Source: UBA940 sp031547885
Lineage (GTDB): Bacteria > Bacteroidota > Bacteroidia > Bacteroidales > Rikenellaceae
Length of the DNA stretch: 64,000 nt
Reading direction: 5' to 3'
Assembly (NCBI GenBank): GCA_031547885.1
Contig: JAVBRO010000037.1
Coordinates: 13,060-77,059 of the forward strand
Shown here: piece after piece, positions 57,889 to 64,000 of the stretch
Layout: every line of letters starts with the position of its first letter
Numbering within the stretch: the first letter of the stretch is position 1
Translations under genes and position numbers: made by a program
The notes under the pieces: model-generated
Databases searched by the model: none
What the model saw: only the letters and a program-made list of their open reading frames with translations
Told to the model about the DNA's origin: nothing

Positions 57889-59598
57889 ATGGAACAAGAT
57901 AAAAAAATATCGGGGGCGGACGCGCTGCTGTTCTCGCTGGCGGCTGAAAACGTCGATACCGTTTTCGGCTACCCCGGCGGAACCATAATGCCGCTGTACG
58001 ACGCCCTCTACATACATTCGGATAAGATACGCCATATCCTCACCCGCCACGAGCAGGGAGCGGTCCACGCGGCCGAAGGATATGCGCGCGCCTCGGGGCG
58101 GACAGGGGTCTGCTTTGCGACCTCCGGCCCGGGAGCCACGAACCTCATAACAGGCATCGCCGACGCGATGATCGACTCGACGCCCGTAGTGTGCGTCACC
58201 GCCCAGGTGCCTGCAAGCGCGCTCGGGACCGACTTCTTCCAGGAGGCCGACATCATCAGCATGACCTCGCCGATCACCAAATGGAACTACCAGGTGACTT
58301 CGGCCGACGACATCGCGCCCGCCATCGCAAAGGCTTTCTACATAGCCTCTACAGGCCGGCCCGGACCAGTCGTGATCGATATCACGAAGAACGCACTCGT
58401 CGAAAAAGTCGAATTCGGGAACTATGAGAAATGTACCGGGATGAGGTGCTACAACGACCATCCCGTGATCGACCTCGACGCGCTGGACCGTGCCGTCGCG
58501 CTGCTCAACGACGCCGAACGCCCGCTTATAATCCTCGGACAGGGGATCAAGTTGTCGGGAGCCGAGAAACAGCTGTGCGAACTTTCGGAGCGCGGCAATA
58601 TACCGATGGCCTCGACCGTGCTGGGACTTTCGGCCGTCCCGACCGACCATCCCAACTATGTGGGAATGGTTGGCATGCACGGCAACGTAGCGCCCAACTG
58701 GCTGACCCAGAACGCCGACGTGATAATGGCCGTGGGGATGCGTTTCAGCGACCGCGTCACGGGTGACCTGAAACAGTATGCCAAACAGGCGAAGATAATC
58801 CACATAGATATCGACGCGTCGGAACTCGGGCGCATTCTGGTCCCTGAAATAGGGATCCTGGGCGATGCCGCCGAGGCCCTTGCCGCCATGAAGCGCACCA
58901 TCGAGCACCGCGGCCGCGAGCAGTGGTTCGCCGATGCCGCCGCACAACGGGCGATAGAAGATAAAGAGGTGATCTGCAAAGATATCACCCCCTGCAAGGA
59001 GCGCATCACGATGGGCGAGGTTATAGACCGCGTCGCAGAAGCGACCCACCGCGAGGCGATCATCGTCACGGACGTCGGCCAGCACCAGATGGTCGCCGCG
59101 CGATACTCGAAATATACCCGCACGCGCTCGCTCATCACTTCCGGCGGTCTCGGCACTATGGGTTACGGGCTTCCGGCAGCGATAGGGGCGAAGATCGCCC
59201 TTCCGAACCGCGAAGTCGTCCTGTTCGTCGGCGACGGCGGGCTGCAGATGACCATACAGGAGCTCGGGACGATACTGGAATGGAACGTCGGGGTGAAGAT
59301 CGTGCTGTTGAACAACAGCTTCCTCGGCATGGTGCGCCAGTGGCAGCAGCTCTTTTTCGAGCGCCGCTACTCATCCACTCCCATGACCAATCCGGATTTC
59401 GTGAAGATAGCCGAAGCTTATGAGATACCCGCGCGGAAGGTTGTGAAACGCGAAGAACTCGACGCGGCCATCGAAACTATGTTCTCGACGCCGGGGGCCT
59501 ACTTTCTCGAGGTTAAGGTCGACGAAGAGGACTGCGTATTCCCGATGATACCCGGCGGCGCGGCGCTCTCGGACATAATGTTCAACGCTGAGATCTAG
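57889..59598 (+). CDS. ilvB: Acetolactate synthase, large subunit
   Basis: 569 residues, family length. TPP-dependent enzyme: N-terminal KKISGADALLFSLAAENVDTVFGYPGG, HEQGAVHAAEGYARASGRTG, and the C-terminal cofactor motif GDGGLQMTIQELGTILEWN (about 446-464) with its Asn, then LLNNSFLGMVRQWQQLF. Condenses two pyruvate, or pyruvate with 2-ketobutyrate, to acetohydroxy acids, the first committed step of branched-chain amino acid synthesis. The regulatory subunit gene follows after 6 bases. Confidence 0.97.
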   Translation: MEQDKKISGADALLFSLAAENVDTVFGYPGGTIMPLYDALYIHSDKIRHILTRHEQGAVHAAEGYARASGRTGVCFATSGPGATNLITGIADAMIDSTPVVCVTAQVPASALGTDFFQEADIISMTSPITKWNYQVTSADDIAPAIAKAFYIASTGRPGPVVIDITKNALVEKVEFGNYEKCTGMRCYNDHPVIDLDALDRAVALLNDAERPLIILGQGIKLSGAEKQLCELSERGNIPMASTVLGLSAVPTDHPNYVGMVGMHGNVAPNWLTQNADVIMAVGMRFSDRVTGDLKQYAKQAKIIHIDIDASELGRILVPEIGILGDAAEALAAMKRTIEHRGREQWFADAAAQRAIEDKEVICKDITPCKERITMGEVIDRVAEATHREAIIVTDVGQHQMVAARYSKYTRTRSLITSGGLGTMGYGLPAAIGAKIALPNREVVLFVGDGGLQMTIQELGTILEWNVGVKIVLLNNSFLGMVRQWQQLFFERRYSSTPMTNPDFVKIAEAYEIPARKVVKREELDAAIETMFSTPGAYFLEVKVDEEDCVFPMIPGGAALSDIMFNAEI

Positions 59599-59604
59599 AC
59601 GGCC

Positions 59605-60126
59605 ATGGAAAAAAATACAAAAGAATATATCATATCGGTCTTTACCGAAAACCACCCGGGGATACTTTACCGCATCTCGTCGGTCTTCCTGAGGCGAAAG
59701 ATAAATATCGAGACCTTCAAGGTGTCGGACTCGCCGGTAAGGGATATAAGCCTCTTTACCATAGTGGTTTATGTCGAAGAAAGTATGGCCAGAGTGCTCG
59801 TGCAGCAGATGAAGAAGATCGTAGGCGTGCTGAAGGCCGGATACTATACCGCCGAAGGGCAGCTTTCGCAGGAGGTGGCGCTGTTCAAGGTGCGCAAGGA
59901 GGCTTTCCGCGGCGACACGCTCGAACAGATCGGGCGCAAACACGCTTTCCGCATGCTGCAGATGAACGGCGAGTACGTCGTCCTGCGCAAAAGCGGCTAC
60001 AAGGAGGAGATCGACGCCATGCGCGATGAACTCAAGGAACGCGGACTGCTGATGGAGCTTTCGCGGTCGGGATCCATCATTCTCCATAAGGAGTCGGTCG
60101 AAGAATCGATGACGGGAATACTTTAA
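59605..60126 (+). CDS. ilvN: Acetolactate synthase, small (regulatory) subunit
   Basis: 173 residues. N-terminal ACT domain: YIISVFTENHPGILYRISSV, FLRRKINIETFKVSDSPVRDIS-like, VQQMKKIVGVLKAG. The C-terminal half (EVALFKVRKEAFRGDTL, FRMLQMNGEYVVLRKSG, LLMELSRSGSIILHKE) resembles IlvN/IlvH-type small subunits. It binds valine and makes the large subunit feedback-sensitive. Only 6 bases after ilvB. A repeat follows its stop. Confidence 0.93.
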   Translation: MEKNTKEYIISVFTENHPGILYRISSVFLRRKINIETFKVSDSPVRDISLFTIVVYVEESMARVLVQQMKKIVGVLKAGYYTAEGQLSQEVALFKVRKEAFRGDTLEQIGRKHAFRMLQMNGEYVVLRKSGYKEEIDAMRDELKERGLLMELSRSGSIILHKESVEESMTGIL

Positions 60127-60155
60127 ATTACGAATTTCAAATTACGAATTACGAA
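60127..60155 (+). repeat. Dispersed 29-base intergenic repeat, copy 3
   Basis: Differs from copies 1 and 2 at two positions; lies directly after the ilvN stop and before ilvC. Confidence 0.8.
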
Positions 60156-60185
60156 TCAATAATCTTCAATAACAGAAAAAGTAAA

Positions 60186-61241
60186 ATGGCAAAAATGAAT
60201 TTTGGCGGAACCGAAGAAAATGTCGTACTCCGCGAAGAGTTTCCACTTAACAAAGCGCTCGAAACACTCAAAAATGAAACCATAGCCGTCATCGGCTACG
60301 GCGTACAGGGCCCCGCACAGTCGCAGAACCTGCGCGACAACGGTTTTAACGTCATCGTAGGCCAGGCTCCCCAGTTCAAGAACGAATGGGACAAGGCTGT
60401 CGCCGACGGATGGGTCCCGGGTGAAACACTTTTCCCGGTCGACGAAGCCGCAGCAAAAGGCAGCATCATACTGTTCCTGGTCAGCGACGCAGCCCAGATA
60501 GCACTGTGGCCCACCATCAAGGAACAACTCAAGCCGGGCAAGGCGCTCTACTTCTCGCACGGCTTCGGCATCACCTACAGCGACCGCACCGGCATCATCC
60601 CGCCGAAGGACGTAGACGTGATCCTCGTGGCTCCTAAAGGCTCGGGTACCTCGCTCCGCCGCCTCTTCCTCGAAGGAAAAGGTCTTAACTCGAGCTACGC
60701 AATCTATCAGGACGCAAGCGGCAAGGCTTACGACCGCGTGATCGCACTCGGTATAGGCATCGGCTCGGGCTACCTGTTCGAAACCACCTTCAAAAGAGAG
60801 GTCTATTCCGACCTGACCGGCGAACGCGGTACTCTGATGGGTGCCATCCAGGGTATTTTCGCCGCACAGTACCAAGTGCTCCGCGAAAATGGACACTCGC
60901 CTTCGGAAGCGTTCAACGAAACCGTCGAGGAACTCACCCAGAGCCTTATGCCGCTCGTGGGCGAGAACGGTATGGACTGGATGTACGCCAACTGCTCGAC
61001 CACCGCGCAGCGCGGCGCGCTCGACTGGTGGAGGCCTTTCCGCGACGCTACCCTGCCTGTCTTCCAGAAACTATACGCCGAAGTGGCCGCAGGCAACGAA
61101 GCGCAGCGCTCGATCGACTCGAACAGCAAGGCCGACTACCGCGAAAAGCTGAACGCCGAATTGAAAGAGATGCGCGAAAGCGAAATGTGGCAGGCCGGCG
61201 CAGCCGTCCGCTCGCTCCGCCCCGAACGCAACAAAAAGTAG
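60186..61241 (+). CDS. ilvC: Ketol-acid reductoisomerase
   Basis: 351 residues. Rossmann motif IAVIGYGVQGPAQSQNLRDNG (about 36-56), GNG-type substrate loop APKGSGTSLRRLFLEGKGLNS, and the C-terminal knotted domain LTGERGTLMGAIQGIFAAQY, FNETVEELTQSLMPL, ending in EMWQAGAAVRSLRPE. Uses NAD(P)H and Mg to isomerise and reduce acetohydroxy acids, the second step of the pathway. Last gene of the operon, ended by the hairpin at 61381-61411. Confidence 0.97.
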   Translation: MAKMNFGGTEENVVLREEFPLNKALETLKNETIAVIGYGVQGPAQSQNLRDNGFNVIVGQAPQFKNEWDKAVADGWVPGETLFPVDEAAAKGSIILFLVSDAAQIALWPTIKEQLKPGKALYFSHGFGITYSDRTGIIPPKDVDVILVAPKGSGTSLRRLFLEGKGLNSSYAIYQDASGKAYDRVIALGIGIGSGYLFETTFKREVYSDLTGERGTLMGAIQGIFAAQYQVLRENGHSPSEAFNETVEELTQSLMPLVGENGMDWMYANCSTTAQRGALDWWRPFRDATLPVFQKLYAEVAAGNEAQRSIDSNSKADYREKLNAELKEMRESEMWQAGAAVRSLRPERNKK

Positions 61242-61380
61242 GCCGCAACGGCGGCCACGGACTTGATGATAAAGGCGGTTGATGGCCTTAATCTCCTGGC
61301 ACAGCGCCGATGTCGTCTTTGACAGATAGGGACGGGCGGCAACGGCCGCGGCGGATTTAATTGGCCGCAATAATATGGAA

Positions 61381-61411
61381 AAACCGGTGGATTTATTCCG
61401 CCGGTTTTTTT
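61381..61411 (+). terminator. Terminator of the ilv operon
   Basis: AAACCGG... pairs with ...CCGGTTT around a short loop containing TTTA, followed by T-rich sequence. Between 61242 and 61380 there is a GC-rich stretch with GGCCGC-type inverted units, without a gene. Confidence 0.75.
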
Positions 61412-61474
61412 ATTAGGTGTATTTGCTTATCTTTGTGAGACCAACCAATTTAACCCCTGAAAACTTACATTATC

Positions 61475-62461
61475 ATGAAGAAGATCTTTAATTACCTCAT
61501 GCTCCTTTCGGGAGCCGCGTTCCTGTTGTCGGCATGTAATCCCACCGAAGAGAACGCGGACAATCAAATCGTATTCGACGGTAAGGCCTACGCGATATCG
61601 GCTGCCTCGATGGAATGCGAGGACTATGACGTTGTAGCGCTCTATTTCGATTCTAATGACGTCAGTGTCGGATTTGCCCTGCGTGTCGGTGCGGGAGAAT
61701 ATCGTATCACTAAATCCGGCACATTTAACTTTGACATCAGCGGCGACGGTACCGGAACTTTTTTGGAAGGATGGTTCGAAGACGAAACAACGGAAGCCGA
61801 AGTGGTTTCCGGAACGGTTAAGGTCAGCGTGTCGGGTGATGTTTATCACGTCGAAGCGGATTGCGTGTGCGATGGCGGCAAAAAACTCTCTGTCAGCTAT
61901 AATGGAGCGCTGGAATACTATGGACCTACCGGCACTACGACGTTCAGCGTCGGGGATATGACGTTCCCTGTGGCGTTTGCCGAGATGTATCCTGAAGGTA
62001 AAGACGAAGAATCCGGCATGTACGCTACGAATATCTGGATATGGGCTACGGACGGAGTTACCGGCGACCAGGAACTGGATTGCGATATGCTTTTCTTTCA
62101 TTCCACCCCTGCCCTTTCCGCCGGAGATTACGACTGCGGATGGTCTCCCGGCAATAATTCAGTTTACGTAGAGTTCGATGCGGACGATTATGCCTCGGAT
62201 GTCTGGTTTTCAGGAATGATGTCGGAAGGGAAGGTGAATGTGGCCATATCGGGCGACGTCTATACGATCACCTTCGACGGTGCGAAATTCCGGACGGATG
62301 ACGACGCTTTCTATGTGACCGGCGCTTATACAGGCACCGTGATGATACATGAAGAAGATTCCGCCTCTGCCAGGCTTGCTTCCGCAAAGCCCGGCCATGC
62401 AAAGACTGCATCTGCAAAGAGCGCAAAGGCCGGCCATTCAAGGCACGGGCAGCGGAGATAA
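61475..62461 (+). CDS. Exported lipoprotein with beta-rich body and basic repeat tail
   Basis: 328 residues. MKKIFNYLMLLSGAAFLLSA then Cys (LLSAC) is a lipoprotein signal. The body alternates short beta strands, with a doubled layout: FSVSVGFALRVGAGEYRI-type strands and FDISGDGTGTFLEGWFED in the first half, NSVYVEFDADDYASDVWFSGMMSEGKVNVAIS in the second. The last 40 residues are a low-complexity Ala/Ser/Lys/His tail with SAK/GH repeats, unusual for an outer-membrane lipoprotein. I do not recognise the family. Promoter TATCTTTG at 61428-61435, terminator at 62483-62513. Confidence 0.75.
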   Translation: MKKIFNYLMLLSGAAFLLSACNPTEENADNQIVFDGKAYAISAASMECEDYDVVALYFDSNDVSVGFALRVGAGEYRITKSGTFNFDISGDGTGTFLEGWFEDETTEAEVVSGTVKVSVSGDVYHVEADCVCDGGKKLSVSYNGALEYYGPTGTTTFSVGDMTFPVAFAEMYPEGKDEESGMYATNIWIWATDGVTGDQELDCDMLFFHSTPALSAGDYDCGWSPGNNSVYVEFDADDYASDVWFSGMMSEGKVNVAISGDVYTITFDGAKFRTDDDAFYVTGAYTGTVMIHEEDSASARLASAKPGHAKTASAKSAKAGHSRHGQRR

Positions 62462-62482
62462 CAGACGCTGCTGTTAAAATAA

Positions 62483-62513
62483 AACCTCGGCCTTGCGGGT
62501 CGAGGTTTTTTGT
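62483..62513 (+). terminator. Terminator after the lipoprotein gene
   Basis: AACCTCG (62483-62489) pairs with CGAGGTT (62501-62507), followed by TTTT. Confidence 0.85.
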
Positions 62514-62546
62514 TTGTGCTATCTGTTTTGAGGCGCGGCCGATGTG

Positions 62547-62936
62547 TCAGCGTCCGGCTTCGGTGTCATCGTAGGGCCGGAAGCCGAACATCTTTGCAAA
62601 CATATTGCTGGGGAAGCGGCTTATCGATTCGTTATAGGTCCGGACAGTTTCGCCGTACCCGGCGCGTTCGGCAGCCACCTGTTTTTCAGTATCTTCCAGT
62701 TGGAGCTCCATCTCCTTATACTCTGCATCCTTATCTAAACCGATGCTGTCGCCGATCGTTAATATTCGTGTTTCAAGGTCGTCTGCGATCTGTGTGCGTT
62801 GCCGGTCCAGGCTGTCGATCCGTGCATAAGCCTGCTGTATATTTCCATCCGCGTTCACAAGGCTATTGTAAACCACCACACTCCACAGCGCGATGAGCGC
62901 CAGCACGACCACAACGACGATCCAAAATTTCTTCAT
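62547..62936 (-). CDS. Shortened LemA-like membrane protein
   Basis: 129 residues. N terminus KKFWIVVVVVLALIALWSVVVYNSLVNAD is the LemA start (one membrane helix then NSLV). The C terminus ERAGYGETVRTYNESISRFPSNMFAKMFGFRPY matches the LemA end (YN..V..YN..I..FP). LemA proteins are usually about 185-190 residues; about 60 residues between these parts are missing, including most of the helical middle. The remaining centre is a coil (IDSLDRQRTQIADDLETRI, YKEMELQLEDTEKQV). It may be a functional short variant or an internal deletion. Single gene facing left. Confidence 0.7.
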   Translation of the reverse strand: MKKFWIVVVVVLALIALWSVVVYNSLVNADGNIQQAYARIDSLDRQRTQIADDLETRILTIGDSIGLDKDAEYKEMELQLEDTEKQVAAERAGYGETVRTYNESISRFPSNMFAKMFGFRPYDDTEAGR

Positions 62937-63194
62937 AAAGAACTCGATTTACTTTTTTACCGCGGCAAAGCTACAAAAAAAATGGCATACAGCCTATACG
63001 ACGCGATTGTTCGTGTTGTAGAAAGGCTTGCAAATAGTGGATTATCAACGAAATAAATGGCATTGTAAAGATTTTGTATAGTTCAAATTTATATGTTTGA
63101 AAATACGATAGAAAAAATCGATTTTCAAAAATGTGAAAAAACCGAAAAAACTGTCGGAATCAGGCGAAAACAGGCGAAAAAAGTTGGGATTATT

Positions 63195-63224
63195 TTTGAC
63201 GGTAAGAATTTTTGCGTATCTTTG
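63195..63224 (+). promoter_or_regulatory. rpsL: Promoter of the str (rpsL) operon
   Basis: TTTG at 63195-63198, an 18-base spacer, and TATCTTTG at 63217-63224. Very close to the phylum consensus, as expected for a ribosomal operon. The preceding 62937-63194 is AT-rich and contains no gene; repeated AAAA-C-GAAAA-like runs near 63110-63180 may be an UP-like AT-tract. Confidence 0.85.
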
Positions 63225-63288
63225 CGGGCCGTTTTTTATTAACGGATACGAGATAAACAGTTAAAAACAAAGGACAAAACAAGACAAA

Positions 63289-63660
63289 ATGCCAACTATT
63301 CAGCAGTTAGTCAGAAAAGGCCGCGTTAAAATTGAAGACAAGAGCAAGTCTCCTGCACTCGATGCGTGTCCTCAGCGCAGGGGCGTTTGCGTGCGTGTTT
63401 ACACCACAACTCCCAAGAAGCCTAACTCGGCGATGCGCAAAGTCGCAAGGGTAAGGCTCGTGAACGGAAAGGAAGTCAATGCCTACATTCCGGGAGAAGG
63501 CCACAACCTGCAGGAACACTCTATCGTACTCGTCCGCGGCGGTCGCGTAAAAGACCTCCCCGGTGTACGTTATCACCTGGTTCGCGGTGCTTTGGACTCC
63601 GCAGGTGTCGATGGACGCCGCCAGAGGCGCTCCAAGTACGGAGCTAAAAAGCCGAAATAA
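63289..63660 (+). CDS. rpsL: 30S ribosomal protein S12
   Basis: 123 residues, standard length. MPTIQQLVRKGR, then CPQRRGVCVRVYTTTPKKPNSAMRKVARVRLVNGKEV (the decoding-centre loop, where PKKPNS contains the Lys changed in streptomycin resistance), and the end with RSKYGAKKPK. First gene of the str operon; rpsG follows. Universal marker useful for placing the organism. Confidence 0.99.
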   Translation: MPTIQQLVRKGRVKIEDKSKSPALDACPQRRGVCVRVYTTTPKKPNSAMRKVARVRLVNGKEVNAYIPGEGHNLQEHSIVLVRGGRVKDLPGVRYHLVRGALDSAGVDGRRQRRSKYGAKKPK

Positions 63661-63680
63661 TCGAATAATCGAATAATCGA

Positions 63681-63717
63681 TTTTGAGAGCGAATAGCTTG
63701 CTCTTCATCTCTCAAAA
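63681..63717 (+). promoter_or_regulatory. Hairpin between rpsL and rpsG
   Basis: TTTTGAGAG (63681-63689) pairs with CTCTCAAAA (63709-63717). Before it, TAATCGA-type units are repeated three times (63660-63681). In E. coli, S7 binds the S12-S7 intergenic RNA to repress the operon; a similar role here is possible, but only position supports it. Confidence 0.5.
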
Positions 63718-63772
63718 ACAATTATTGAATTTAAGTATCAAAAAAAGTTATTAATAAGAAAGCAATTAAGCA

Positions 63773-64000
63773 ATGAGAAAAGCTAAGCCTAAAAAGCGAA
63801 TTCTGCTTCCAGATCCGAAGTTCGGGGACGTACAGGTAACACGTTTCGTGAACAACCTCATGCTGGATGGTAAGAAGAGTATTGCCTACACCATTTTCTA
63901 CGATGCACTGGATATGGTGGGCGAGAAGTTGAAAGACGCAGACAAGGCTCCTCTGGAGATTTGGAAACAAGCGCTCGAAAACATCACGCCGCAGGTCGAA
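63773..64000 (+). CDS. rpsG: 30S ribosomal protein S7, cut by window end
   Basis: The first 76 residues (of about 158) are present: RKAKPKKRILLPDPKFGDVQV, TRFVNNLMLDGKKSIAYTIFYDALD, EIWKQALENITPQVE. Typical S7 sequence with the 16S-binding basic start. It lies 112 bases after rpsL, behind the intergenic hairpin; fusA would be expected next, outside the window. Confidence 0.98.
   Translation, partial: MRKAKPKKRILLPDPKFGDVQVTRFVNNLMLDGKKSIAYTIFYDALDMVGEKLKDADKAPLEIWKQALENITPQVE

Noticed and set aside
1..64000. CRISPR array, tRNA, rRNA or complete insertion sequence
   Set aside because: No regular spaced repeats, no cloverleaf-like gene and no transposase were seen; a tool-based search could still find a divergent one.

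Overview
The window reads as a Bacteroidota (Bacteroidales) chromosome. Most promoters I can place carry the phylum's TAnnTTTG -7 box (for example TATCTTTG before rpsL), Shine-Dalgarno sites are weak or absent, and the chromosomal genes (DUF4954, anaerobic-type sulfatase, glmS, sdaA, ilvD-B-N-C, rpsL-rpsG) fit that group. The high GC content and the gene mix suggest something near Alistipes/Rikenellaceae, but that is a guess.

Roughly positions 1-32,050 are part of a siphovirus-type prophage with HK97-like head genes. The integrase, repressor and terminase are not in the window and presumably lie to the left. On the + strand the late region runs: dcm with an overlapping LPTP-repeat gene, a PAPS-reductase-like gene, portal, prohead protease, major capsid, connector and adaptor genes, gp10-like, DUF3168, tail tube, tail chaperones with a programmed -1 frameshift, a unimolecular-spanin candidate, a Dam methylase, a 919-residue tail protein, a holin-like gene, a P5-type lysozyme, the tape measure, and tail fibres. 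Five + strand sites share a palindrome (GACA-W-TGTC core) exactly 36 nt upstream of a TAnnTTTG-like box. I propose these are the phage's late promoters.

AT-rich cargo that looks like anti-phage defence is set into or beside this late region: (1) an E2-like (ubiquitin-conjugating-like) gene coupled to a metallo-beta-lactamase gene, cut by the left edge; (2) a CfrBI-type restriction-modification pair; (3) a Lit-like peptidase and a DUF262/HNH (GmrSD-like) gene; (4) a Hachiman-like HamA/HamB pair at the right end. Cassettes 1, 2 and 3 are each followed by one of the five proposed late promoters, so late transcription could restart after the insertion. This architecture is the most interesting system in the window.

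From about 32.1 kb the sequence is chromosomal: an AHSA1-type gene, a decayed integrase start, metallophosphoesterases, an unrecognised 414-residue gene, a DUF4062-ATPase-like gene with palindromic operators, a sulfatase with an outer-membrane transporter-like gene, a DUF1254/DUF1214 lipoprotein, an alkyltransferase-like gene, DUF4954, glmS behind a long inverted repeat, several housekeeping and membrane genes, a stretch of REP-like repeats, pirin, L-serine dehydratase, the branched-chain amino acid operon ilvD-ilvB-ilvN-ilvC, an exported lipoprotein, a shortened LemA-like protein, and the start of the str ribosomal operon (rpsL, partial rpsG) at the right edge. No rRNA, tRNA or CRISPR array was seen.
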